DNA of 64,000 bases from Streptomyces sp. LUP47B (GCF_001746295.1 NZ_MJAH01000015.1:217032-281031), one strand, 5' to 3'; shown: positions 10,076 through 17,665, counted from the stretch's first letter. Program-made: numbers and translations. The notes: generated by a model not told the origin, from the letters alone.

Positions 10076-11613
10076 TGCTGGGCCCCTTCCTGTACGACGG
10101 TGGGGTTGCCGTCGGGACCGTGCTGACGTGGGGCGATGTCCAGGAGGGCGGTCCCGTTCGCCGGCGCGGGCGGCTCCGCGGGGCCCTCGGCGAGCACCCA
10201 GGTGTCCTTGGAGCCGCCGCCCTGGCTGGAGTTGACGATCAGGTTGCCCTCCTGGAGGGCGACCCGGGTCAGGCCGCCCGGCAGGACCCAGATGTCGTTG
10301 CCGTCGTTGACGGCGAAGGGACGCAGGTCGATGTGGCGGGGCGCCATGCGCTCACCCGCGAGGGTGGGCGAGGTGGAGAGGGCGACGGGGCGCTGGGCGA
10401 TGAAACCGCGGGGGTCCTTGCGGACGGCCTCGCGGGTCCTCTCCAGGGTTTCGCGGTCGGCCTTCGGCCCGATGACGATGCCCTGGCCGCCGGCCCCGTC
10501 GACGGGCTTCACGACGAGCTTGTCGATCTGGTCGAGGACGGCCTCCAGTTGGCCGGGTTCGTCGGGCCGGAAGGACTCCACGTTGGGAAGAATCGGTTCC
10601 TCTGAGAGGTAGTAACGGATCAGGTCCGGGACGTAGGTGTAGAGCAGCTTGTCGTCCGCGATGCCGTTGCCGACCGCGTTGGCGAGGGTGACATGGCCCG
10701 CCGTGGCCGCGCCGAGGATGCCCGGGCAGCCGATCACCGAGTCGGGGCGGAAGTGGAGCGGATCGAGGAAGTCGTCGTCCAGGCGCCGGTATACGACGTG
10801 GACGGGCACCTCTCCGCGTGTCGTGCGCATCCACACCCGGTTGCTCCGGCACACCAGGTCGTGCCCCTCGACCAGCTGCACGCCCATCAGCCGGGCGAGC
10901 AGGGCGTGTTCGAAGTAGGCGGCGTTGCTGGGCCCGGGGGTCAGGACCACGACCCGGGGGTCCTGGACGCCGTCGGGCGCGGCGGCGCGCAGGGCGGTGA
11001 GCAGCTTCTGCGCGTAGCCGTCGACGGGAAGCACATGCTGCTCGGCGAAGAGGGACGGGAAGACGCGGGTCATGGCGCGCCGGTTCTCGATGACGTACGA
11101 CACGCCGCTGGGAACCCGGACGTTGTCCTCCAGGACGCGGAAGTCCCCCTGTTCGTCCCGGACCAGGTCGATGCCGGCGACATGGATGCGGACGCCGCCC
11201 GTGGGCTCGAGCCCGTGTGCGGCGCGGTGGAAGTGCGGGGAGTTCAGCAGCAGCCGCCAGGGCACGACACCGTCCTCGAAGGCACGGGCGGGTCCGTAGG
11301 CGTCGGCGAGGTAGGCCTCCAGGGCTCTGACTCTCTGGCTCACCCCGCGTTGTACGAGATCCCACTCGAGGGCGTCGAGGATCCTGGGCACGAGGTCCAG
11401 CGGCCAGGGCCGCTCCTCGCCCGCGAAGGCGTAGGTCACGCCCCGGTCGGTGAACGACCGGGCCATCTGGTCGGCCCGGAACCTGAGTTCACTCGGTTCG
11501 ATCGGCTGGAGTGCGGCCAGCACCGGCTCGTAGGCGGTCCTGACCTCACCCGGCCGCTCGAACATCTCGTCCCACGCGTCGGCCAGCGCGTATGCGTCAA
11601 ATATGTCCGCCAT
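10072..11613 (-). CDS. Circularly permuted ATP-grasp protein (DUF404/DUF407)
   Basis: 513 residues. ATP-grasp features include the nucleotide-binding segment KLVVKPVDGAGGQGIVIGPKA, VEGHDLVCRSNRVWMRTTRGEVPVHVVYRRLDDDFLDP and the start DAWDEMFERPGEVRTAYEPVL. ATP-grasp enzymes join a carboxylate to an amine through an acyl-phosphate, and comparative genomics has predicted a peptide or amide ligase role for this class. First gene of the three-gene operon. The start is preceded by TAACGT with 6 nt before the ATG, a leaderless arrangement. The partner alpha-E and transglutaminase genes suggest synthesis and trimming or transfer of an unknown amide-linked product. Confidence 0.9.
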   Translation of the reverse strand: MADIFDAYALADAWDEMFERPGEVRTAYEPVLAALQPIEPSELRFRADQMARSFTDRGVTYAFAGEERPWPLDLVPRILDALEWDLVQRGVSQRVRALEAYLADAYGPARAFEDGVVPWRLLLNSPHFHRAAHGLEPTGGVRIHVAGIDLVRDEQGDFRVLEDNVRVPSGVSYVIENRRAMTRVFPSLFAEQHVLPVDGYAQKLLTALRAAAPDGVQDPRVVVLTPGPSNAAYFEHALLARLMGVQLVEGHDLVCRSNRVWMRTTRGEVPVHVVYRRLDDDFLDPLHFRPDSVIGCPGILGAATAGHVTLANAVGNGIADDKLLYTYVPDLIRYYLSEEPILPNVESFRPDEPGQLEAVLDQIDKLVVKPVDGAGGQGIVIGPKADRETLERTREAVRKDPRGFIAQRPVALSTSPTLAGERMAPRHIDLRPFAVNDGNDIWVLPGGLTRVALQEGNLIVNSSQGGGSKDTWVLAEGPAEPPAPANGTALLDIAPRQHGPDGNPTVVQEGAQQ

Positions 11614-11920
11614 GGCCTGACGTTAAGTGCGGCACGTAACGGGATGATCACTGCGTGATTTCCGGGAGTTGACGCGCGGAGCGGGTTGTTCCGCACGGGG
11701 ACGGTCCTGGACGGGCGGGGGAGCAGCTTGTTGCAGACGGGCGGACGGAGGCCCGGAGGTAACGGAGCATACCGGCCGTTTTTCCCGGCGTCGGCCCGAG
11801 GAGCCGTGTTGCGGAGCGGGTCGGGGCCGCGCATAGTGGCGGAGCCCGGGGGCTTCCACGCCCCGATGGGAAAACAGCACAAGAGGGCGGTAGACGCGGG
11901 AACCGGGGGTGGGATGGGCG
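11614..11920. other. Intergenic region between divergent genes
   Basis: 307 bp without a convincing gene. It holds the leaderless-type -10 (TAACGT, minus strand, 11620-11625) of the ATP-grasp operon, a 5-3-5 dyad ATCAC-TGC-GTGAT at 11647-11659 that could be an operator, and the weak purine-rich ribosome-binding region of the LuxR-type gene that follows. I see no clear -35/-10 pair for the rightward gene. Confidence 0.4.
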
Positions 11921-12949
11921 ATGGCCGGGCTCAGGACGGACGACCATCCACACGGTGCCGACCGGCTGTGCGACGCCGGGGACCGGGTGTACTCCCGGGC
12001 CGTACGGCGCGGCCGCGTGCCGCGCGCCGACGCCGAGCCGGTGCCCTGTCTGCTGGAACTGGCGCTGCTGCACCCGGACCCCGACGACATGGACTGGCTG
12101 GTGCCGACGGCACCCCAGGAGGTCATGACCCGGCTGCTGCGCGGCGTCTACGACGAGGTCAGCACGAGCCAGCAGCGGGTGGGGGCGGCGGTCGCGGCGG
12201 TGGAGCGGTACGCGGGTCTGGGACCCAGCGTCGTGCCGGGCGCCGGTGAGGGGACCGCGATCCGGGTCCTCGACGGCCTCTCGCGGATCCAGGCCGCGAT
12301 GGACGAGGCCACCGAGGCGTGCACGACGGAGGTACTCACCGTCCAGCCCGGCGGCATCCGTCCCGAGCACGAGCTGACGGAGGGCCTGCACCGGGCGCTG
12401 GCGCTGCGCGGCCGGGGCGTGCGGATGCGGGACCTGTACACCCATGTGGCCCGGCACGGCCAAGGGCTCCTGAACTACCTGGAGTTGATGGGCGGTTCGG
12501 TCCAGGCACGGACACTGGACGAGGTCATCGACCGGCTGATCCTCTTCGACCGCACGGTGGCCTTCATCCCCGCGAACGCCGACCGCACCCTCGCCCTGGA
12601 GCTGCGGCACCCGGCGCTGGTGGAGTACCTGCTGACGGTCTTCGAGCGCCTGTGGCGCCTGGCGATCCCCCTCACGGCCCCCCTCCCGGACACCGGCATC
12701 GAGGGCATCTCCCACCGCGAGCAGTCCATCGCCGCACTGCTGGCCGAGGGCCACCAGGACGCGGTGATCGCGGAACGGCTGGGGATAAGCGTGCGCACCT
12801 GCCGGGCCCATATCGCGCGACTGTCGGAGACGCTCGGGGCGGCCAGTCGTACGCAACTGGGCGTCCGGATAGCGCAGGTGGGCCTGGACGGCCCGACGAC
12901 CATGTCCTCGATCACGCTTCCCGGTCAAGAATCCCGGACTGTCCGATGA
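11921..12949 (+). CDS. LuxR-type helix-turn-helix regulator, paralogue A
   Basis: 342 residues. The C-terminal ~65 residues are a LuxR/GerE winged helix-turn-helix (GISHREQSIAALLAEGHQDAVIAERLGISVRTCRAHIARLSETLGAASRTQLG). The N-terminal ~250 residues are a sensor-like region shared with four neighbours, including GVRMRDLYTHVARHG, TLDEVIDRLILFDRTVAFIPAN and LALELRHPALVEYLL; this resembles the phospholipase-D-like effector domain found in some TrmB/LuxR regulators. There is no receiver domain. ATG 11921 is preferred; GTG 11909 in frame is possible. It converges on the four-gene regulator operon and overlaps its last gene by 38 bp. Confidence 0.85.
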   Translation: MAGLRTDDHPHGADRLCDAGDRVYSRAVRRGRVPRADAEPVPCLLELALLHPDPDDMDWLVPTAPQEVMTRLLRGVYDEVSTSQQRVGAAVAAVERYAGLGPSVVPGAGEGTAIRVLDGLSRIQAAMDEATEACTTEVLTVQPGGIRPEHELTEGLHRALALRGRGVRMRDLYTHVARHGQGLLNYLELMGGSVQARTLDEVIDRLILFDRTVAFIPANADRTLALELRHPALVEYLLTVFERLWRLAIPLTAPLPDTGIEGISHREQSIAALLAEGHQDAVIAERLGISVRTCRAHIARLSETLGAASRTQLGVRIAQVGLDGPTTMSSITLPGQESRTVR

Positions 12950-13904
12950 GGTAGCCGAGCTGGGCGCGGCTCTCGCTGCCGAGGGTGGCGGCAAGTTTGG
13001 CGATGTGGACGCGGGCGGTGCGGATGTTCATGCCGAGGCGGTCGGCGATGACGGCGTCGGTGTGGCCCTCCACGAGCAGTCCGGCGATGGCCCGTTGACG
13101 GGGTGTGATGCCGTTGAGGCTCGGCCGGTGCACGATCTGCGGATACATGGGCGTGGCCTGCCACCACAGCCGGTCGAAGGTGGCGGCCAGGAACTCCACC
13201 AGGGCCGGGTGCCGGACCTCCAGCGCGACCGTGCCGTCCTCGCCGGCGGGGATGAACGCGACGGTCCGGTCCGCGACGATGAGCCGGTCGGTGACCTCGT
13301 CGAGGGAGCGGGCCTCGGCGTCGCCGCGGAGCTGCTCGTAGCGGGCGAGGACGAGCGGCATATGGCGCTGGGTGTGCTGGTACAGGGTGCGGATACGCGC
13401 GCCGCGGTCCAGGAGCGCCTGGTCCCGGTCCATCGCCACGACCTGGGCGGCGGCGCCCCGCCGGTCGCTGTAATGGACGTTGGGCTGCACACACAGGAGT
13501 TCGCGTACGGCGCCGGCCATGGCCTCGGTGATGGCCGCGTTGATGGGGCCGGTACCGCTGACGACTCTGATAGCGGGCTTCTCCGCGGCCGCCGCACTCC
13601 GCCCGTCGATCCGCAGGAGCGGCGCGAACGCCTCGGCGAGCCGTTGCGCACCCCGCCGCTCCTGCACCACGCGGTCCGTGGTGGCACGGAGCATGCGGTG
13701 CAGGGCGAGGGCGGGCGGTACGGCTTCCAGCCGGGCGGGGTCCCGGGCGTCGGGCCGCAGCAGCCCGCTGTCGAGGAGACAGGGCGCGGGCGAGGCCTCC
13801 TGCCGGCCGATCCCGTCCTCGCGAAGGGCACGTTCGTAGAGCTCGACGCCTTTTGGGCACGGGTCTTCCGGGCCGTGCTCGGGATGGGCCGCCGCCGTCG
13901 TCAC
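12912..13904 (-). CDS. LuxR-type helix-turn-helix regulator, paralogue B
   Basis: 330 residues, GTG start. The N-terminal region contains PCLLDSGLL and the shared core ALLDRGARIRTLYQHTQRH, SLDEVTDRLIVADRTVAFIPAGEDGTVALEVRHPALVEFL. The C-terminal LuxR HTH is GITPRQRAIAGLLVEGHTDAVIADRLGMNIRTARVHIAKLAATLG. Last gene of the coupled operon E-D-C-B: its GTG overlaps the stop of C as GTGA, with AGGAGGA 9 nt upstream. The HTH-coding DNA is about 97% identical to that of paralogue D (5 mismatches in 165 bp by eye), closer than to the adjacent C. It lacks a receiver domain, so the effector is likely a ligand or partner rather than a kinase. Confidence 0.88.
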   Translation of the reverse strand: MTTAAAHPEHGPEDPCPKGVELYERALREDGIGRQEASPAPCLLDSGLLRPDARDPARLEAVPPALALHRMLRATTDRVVQERRGAQRLAEAFAPLLRIDGRSAAAAEKPAIRVVSGTGPINAAITEAMAGAVRELLCVQPNVHYSDRRGAAAQVVAMDRDQALLDRGARIRTLYQHTQRHMPLVLARYEQLRGDAEARSLDEVTDRLIVADRTVAFIPAGEDGTVALEVRHPALVEFLAATFDRLWWQATPMYPQIVHRPSLNGITPRQRAIAGLLVEGHTDAVIADRLGMNIRTARVHIAKLAATLGSESRAQLGYLIGQSGILDREA

Positions 13905-14899
13905 TCGCCTGTGTCCTCCTGGCCGAGAATGCCGGACTGCCCTATGAGATAGCCGAGTTGGGCGCGGCTCTCGCTGCCAAGGGTCGCCGCGAGTTTGGCG
14001 ATGTGGACGCGTGCGGTACGGATGTTCATGCCCAGGCGGTCCGCGATGACGGCGTCGGTGTGGCCCTCGACGAGGAGCGCGGCGATGGCCCGTTGGCGGG
14101 GCGTGATGCCGTCGCGCGTGGGCTGCTGCACCGCTTCGGGGTACATCGGCGTGGCCAGCCGCCACAGCCGGTCGAAGGCGGTGACGAAGAAGGAGATCAG
14201 GGCGGGGTGCCGGATCTCCAGGGCGAGGGTGCGGTCCTTGCTGGCGGGGATGAAGGCCACGGTCCGGTCGACGATGATCAGGCGCTCCGTCACCTCGTCC
14301 AGGCTGCGAGCCTCCACGTCGCCGTGCAGCCGCTCGTAGCGGGCCACGACACTGGGCGCGTGGCGCAGGGTGTGCTGGTAGAGCGTGCGGATACGGCCGC
14401 CGCGGTCCAGCAGGGCCTGGTCGCGGTCGAAGGCCTCGACATGCACGAAAGGGGGCGGGTGGGCGTGTCTGTCACTGGTGTTCGGCTGGATGGACAGCAG
14501 CTCCGAGCTGTCGGCCATGGCCTGGCCGATCACCCGGCCGATCAGGTCGACCCCACTGAGCACACTGATCATCGAGGAGTCGTCAGCGCCCGTACCGCGG
14601 CCGTCGATCCGCATCAGGGGCTCGAACGTCTCGGTCAGCCGTGCCTCACGCAGTCGTTCGTCCGCGATGCGTTCCTCCGCGATCCGCAGCATGCGGTGCA
14701 GGGCGACGGCCGGGGCGACCGGCTCCAGCCTGTCCAGGTCCGTGACGGCGGGATGCAGGAGACCGAAGTCGAGCAAGCAGGGCGCCTCCTTGGCGTCGAC
14801 GCCGAGCACATGGCCCTCACGCAGGGCACGTGCGTACAGCTCGGTCCCTGCCGCGCACAGGTTCTCCACGCCGTGCTCCGGATGTGGCACCGGGATCAC
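13901..14899 (-). CDS. LuxR-type helix-turn-helix regulator, paralogue C
   Basis: 332 residues, GTG start overlapping the stop of D (GTGA) with AGGAGGG 9 nt upstream. It has the same architecture as the other paralogues: a start region HPEHGVENLCAAGTELYARALREG, the core ALLDRGGRIRTLYQHTLRHAP and LDEVTERLIIVDRTVAFIPAS, then the HTH GITPRQRAIAALLVEGHTDAVIADRLGMNIRTARVHIAKL. The segment after LLSIQPNTS is histidine- and proline-rich (DRHAHPPPFVHVEAF) and differs in every paralogue, which suggests it forms part of a ligand-specificity surface. Function beyond DNA binding is not known. Confidence 0.88.
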   Translation of the reverse strand: MIPVPHPEHGVENLCAAGTELYARALREGHVLGVDAKEAPCLLDFGLLHPAVTDLDRLEPVAPAVALHRMLRIAEERIADERLREARLTETFEPLMRIDGRGTGADDSSMISVLSGVDLIGRVIGQAMADSSELLSIQPNTSDRHAHPPPFVHVEAFDRDQALLDRGGRIRTLYQHTLRHAPSVVARYERLHGDVEARSLDEVTERLIIVDRTVAFIPASKDRTLALEIRHPALISFFVTAFDRLWRLATPMYPEAVQQPTRDGITPRQRAIAALLVEGHTDAVIADRLGMNIRTARVHIAKLAATLGSESRAQLGYLIGQSGILGQEDTGE

Positions 14900-15873
14900 T
14901 CCGTCACTCCCTCCTGCTTGAGGATTCCTGATTCCGCGATGAGGTAGCCGAGCTGGGCGCGGCTCTCGCTGCCGAGCGTCGCCGCGAGTTTGGCGATGTG
15001 GACGCGGGCGGTGCGGATGTTCATGCCGAGGCGGTCGGCGATGACGGCGTCGGTGTGGCCCTCCACGAGCAGTCCGGCGATGGCCCGTTGACGGGGCGTG
15101 ATGCCGTCGGGGGAGGGCGGGGGGACGGCTTGGGGATACATGGGGGTGGCCAGCCGCCACAGCCGGTCGAAGGCGGTGGCGAGGAAGTCGACGATGGCGG
15201 GGTGGCGGATCTCCAGGGCGAGGGTGCGGTCCTGGTTGGCGGGGATGAAGGCGATCTCGCGGTCGACGACGATCAGCCGCTGGGTGACCTCGTCGAGGGT
15301 GCGGGCTTCGACGTCGCCGTGCAGGCGTTCGTAGCGGGCGAGGATGCTGGGCGCGTGGCGCTGGGTGTGCTGGTACAGCGTGCGGATACGGCCGCCGCGG
15401 TCGAGCAGGGCCTGATCGCGGACCAGGGCTTCGGCAAAGATATCGGCGGCGGGGATGTGATGGGTGTGAGGCTGGATGGTGAGCATCTCACCCGAAGTGC
15501 CCGACAAGGTCAGCTGAATGGCCTCGCCGATACGGTCGAGACCGCTGAGGACCCTGATCGTCGGCGTCTCGGCGAGTGCGCCGGACATCCCCACCAGAGG
15601 CTCGAACGTCGCCGCCAGCCGCTCCTCGCGCCGCCGCTCGTCCGCGATGCGCTCCGCCACGCCACGCAGCAGGCGGTGGAGGGCGAAGGCCGGCGCGATG
15701 GGCCGCAGCCACCGCAGGTCCGAGACGTCCGGTTGCAGGAGTCCCAGGTCGACCAGGCAGGGCGCGGTGTCCTCCGCTGAGCAGGACACCCGCCCTTCAC
15801 GCAGCGCACGGGTGTACAGCTCCAGGCCCGCCTCGCACAGTTCCTCGGCTCCGTGCGCGTGAGCCTCCCTCAC
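14896..15873 (-). CDS. LuxR-type helix-turn-helix regulator, paralogue D
   Basis: 325 residues, GTG start overlapping the stop of E as GTGA. It starts MREAHAHGAEELCEAGLELYTRALREGRV. The core is ALLDRGGRIRTLYQHTQRHAPSILARYERLHGD and LDEVTQRLIVVDREIAFIPANQDRTLALEIRHPAIVDFL, and the HTH matches paralogues B and C. The variable segment is EMLTIQPHTHHIPAADIF. Second gene of the operon. The HTH-coding stretch 14941-15105 is nearly identical to 12948-13112 in paralogue B, which suggests recent gene conversion or duplication. Confidence 0.88.
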   Translation of the reverse strand: MREAHAHGAEELCEAGLELYTRALREGRVSCSAEDTAPCLVDLGLLQPDVSDLRWLRPIAPAFALHRLLRGVAERIADERRREERLAATFEPLVGMSGALAETPTIRVLSGLDRIGEAIQLTLSGTSGEMLTIQPHTHHIPAADIFAEALVRDQALLDRGGRIRTLYQHTQRHAPSILARYERLHGDVEARTLDEVTQRLIVVDREIAFIPANQDRTLALEIRHPAIVDFLATAFDRLWRLATPMYPQAVPPPSPDGITPRQRAIAGLLVEGHTDAVIADRLGMNIRTARVHIAKLAATLGSESRAQLGYLIAESGILKQEGVTE

Positions 15874-16910
15874 GGACGGCCCTCCCCCTCCGATGCCGAG
15901 TGACCTTGGTCAAGGAGCCCCGACTGCGCGATGAGGAAGCCGAGCTGGGCGCGGCTGCCGCTGCCCAGGACCGTCGCGAGCTTCGCTATGTGGGCGCGGC
16001 ACGTGCGCACGTTCATACCCAGCCGCCGGGCTATCGCCTCGTCCACATGTCCCTCGACGAGGAGCTTGGCTATGGAGTGCTGGATGTCGGTGATGCCGTC
16101 CGGCGCCGTTTCGTAGGGAGCGCCGGCGCTCAGCGGGACCGCACGGCTCCACATGAACTCGAACACCTTGATCAGATAGCCGACAAGGCCGGGGTGCCGG
16201 AGCTCCAGTGCGACCTGGCGGTCGTCCCGGACGGGGATGAAGGCCACGGCCTCGTCACAGATGATGAGCCGCTCCACCAGTTCGTCGATGGTGCGGTACT
16301 CCACCTTTCCGTCGGCGAACTGTTCCATGTAGGCCAGTCGCTCGGGGCTGTACCGAGCAACATGCTGGTACAGGGTGCGGATCCGCACGCCCCGGTCGAT
16401 GAGGGTCCTGTCGCGTTCCAGCCCCTCGATGAGTCTGTTGTCGGGGCGTCTGCCCCGGCTGGGCTGGACGGTGAGCACCTCGGACTGACACTGGGACGTC
16501 GCGAGGTCGAGCGCCGCGTTGATCCGGTCGAGCCCCTCCAGGACCGTGATCGAGTGCGCCGGTGCCACCTGCTGAGCGCTCAGAGCCATGAACGGCTCGA
16601 AGGCGTCGGCCAGCTCGATCGACATCCGCCTGCGCTCGGTGATCTCGTGTTCCAGCGGGTTGAGTCGCTGAGCCAGCGCGACCGACGGCGGTACGGGCAG
16701 CATCCAGTTCGCGTCGTCCGGGTCGGGGTGGAGCAGGGCGAACTCAAGAAGGCAGGGAACCGATTCCACGTCCGCGCGGGAGACGCGTCCCGTCCGTAGA
16801 GCGTTGGCGTAAAGACGGCCACCTTCCTCACACAGCTCGGTCACCGTATGGTGATGTGTCGCATGTGCCCCATTCGATACCAAATTTCCACCCCCCAGGG
16901 TCCTGAACAT
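15870..16910 (-). CDS. LuxR-type helix-turn-helix regulator, paralogue E (first of operon)
   Basis: Up to 346 residues; the most divergent member. Shared core: LIDRGVRIRTLYQHVARYSPERLAYMEQF, TIDELVERLIICDEAVAFIPVRDDRQVALELRHPGLVGYLI. HTH: GITDIQHSIAKLLVEGHVDEAIARRLGMNVRTCRAHIAKLATVLG. Its HTH and PCLLEFALLHPDPDDANW resemble paralogue A (PCLLELALLHPDPDDMDW), so A and E form one subgroup and B, C, D another. The start is uncertain: ATG 16910 has no clear Shine-Dalgarno, while TTG 16883 follows GGGGGGTGGA and would begin near the paralogues' starts. It is transcribed divergently from the secreted-peptide gene 86 bp away, which makes it the likely regulator of that promoter. Confidence 0.86.
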   Translation of the reverse strand: MFRTLGGGNLVSNGAHATHHHTVTELCEEGGRLYANALRTGRVSRADVESVPCLLEFALLHPDPDDANWMLPVPPSVALAQRLNPLEHEITERRRMSIELADAFEPFMALSAQQVAPAHSITVLEGLDRINAALDLATSQCQSEVLTVQPSRGRRPDNRLIEGLERDRTLIDRGVRIRTLYQHVARYSPERLAYMEQFADGKVEYRTIDELVERLIICDEAVAFIPVRDDRQVALELRHPGLVGYLIKVFEFMWSRAVPLSAGAPYETAPDGITDIQHSIAKLLVEGHVDEAIARRLGMNVRTCRAHIAKLATVLGSGSRAQLGFLIAQSGLLDQGHSASEGEGRP

Positions 16911-16921
16911 GCAGGAACATG
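16905..16921. promoter_or_regulatory. Direct repeat GAACATG in the divergent promoter
   Basis: GAACATG occurs at 16905-16911 and again at 16915-16921, exactly 10 bp (one helical turn) apart, between the LuxR-type operon and the peptide gene. If paralogue E starts at TTG 16883, the repeat lies upstream of both genes and is a candidate operator for one of the tandem regulators. The spacing is seen; the binding is inferred. Confidence 0.4.
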
Positions 16922-16996
16922 ATGCACCGTTCGTGTGGCCATGACGTGCCCGAATGAGCCATCGTCTTACTCGACGGGGGAAGAGGGGACCTTCAA

Positions 16997-17200
16997 GTGA
17001 GGACGAAGCCGACTATGCGTAACAGAATGCTTCGCTCGGTGCTTGTCGCCGCCTTCTCCACCGTTGTGGCTTTCGGAGCACTGACCGGCCTCTCCGGCGT
17101 GAAGGGCGACGCTCATAGAGTGAGTGGTACCGAGGCCGCGGACATCGTGGCTGTCGGCGAAGAGGCTCAGGCATTCCCGGCGGACACGGTCTGGGACTGA
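16997..17200 (+). CDS. Small secreted peptide precursor
   Basis: 67 residues. Charged N terminus (RTKPTMRNRMLR), then a ~22-residue hydrophobic stretch (SVLVAAFSTVVAFGALTGLSGV) typical of a Sec signal peptide. Cleavage near GDA (residue ~39) would release a ~28-residue acidic peptide ending in FPADTVWD, whose only tryptophan is next to last. No cysteine remains, so no disulfides or lanthionines are expected. GTG 16997 has AGAGGGGA 7 nt upstream. The stop is 1 bp before the start of the mini-Rieske gene, so the two are coupled. The divergent regulator array suggests the mature peptide or a processed fragment is a signal; this is inference, and I cannot name a described family. Confidence 0.75.
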   Translation: MRTKPTMRNRMLRSVLVAAFSTVVAFGALTGLSGVKGDAHRVSGTEAADIVAVGEEAQAFPADTVWD

Positions 17201-17201
17201 C

Positions 17202-17537
17202 ATGACTACTCCACCTGACGACCGCTCCTTCCGCAGAGAAATGGCCACCGCCTACCGCTCCGGCTGGCACTTCATCGACCTCGTCACCGCGATCCCCCAC
17301 CCCGGTGACTCGTTGATGGTGACCGTCTTCGGCGAACCGGTGGTCGTCACGCGGGACGACGACGAGGACGTGCGGGCGTACCGGTGTCTGCGGCGGCCTC
17401 GGGGGGCGCCGCAGCCCGTTCGGTGTGCCATCCGGTACGGAATGATCTTTGTGAACCTGGACCAACGAGACCATCGGCTGGTGGAACCGGAAACCCCCAC
17501 CCCGCGGACCATCTCAGCCACCCCCCGCAGTGCCTGA
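17202..17537 (+). CDS. Degenerate Rieske-like small protein
   Basis: 111 residues. The order of motifs follows the N-terminal Rieske domain of ring-hydroxylating oxygenases: GWHFIDLVTAIPHPGDSLMVTVFGEPVVVTRDDDEDVRAYRCLRRPRG, then VRCAIRYGMIFVNLDQRDHRL. A normal Rieske domain has CxH and CxxH ligands. Here these positions read C62-L-R64 and C75-A-I-R78: both cysteines are kept, both histidines are arginine, and the spacing between them is shortened to 12 residues. There is no catalytic domain. It probably cannot hold a standard 2Fe-2S cluster and may be a binding or maturation partner for the peptide encoded 1 bp upstream. The translation was checked base by base over this region. Role unknown. 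Confidence 0.75.
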   Translation: MTTPPDDRSFRREMATAYRSGWHFIDLVTAIPHPGDSLMVTVFGEPVVVTRDDDEDVRAYRCLRRPRGAPQPVRCAIRYGMIFVNLDQRDHRLVEPETPTPRTISATPRSA

Positions 17538-17580
17538 CGCGATTCCCCCGTCGTAACAGATCGCTCAGGTGCTTCCCCCC

Positions 17581-17621
17581 GCAGCGGCGTCACCGTGACC
17601 TGAACACGGTGACGCCGCTGC
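17581..17621 (+). terminator. Intrinsic terminator of the peptide operon
   Basis: A perfect 17-bp stem (17581-17597 with 17605-17621) with loop ACCTGAA, followed by AGTTTT. This is the only hairpin I found in the window with a clear T run, and its orientation assigns it to the rightward peptide/mini-Rieske operon. Confidence 0.9.
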
Positions 17622-17665
17622 AGTTTTGGGCGACATTTCCGGGTATTGGATGATCGGCCCCTGGC

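Noticed and set aside
11921..16910. Array interpreted as two-component response regulators
   Set aside because: None of the five has a receiver domain (no acidic pair, no phosphoacceptor Asp or conserved Lys); the N-terminal halves share a different core (LDRGxRIRTLYQH ... VAFIP).
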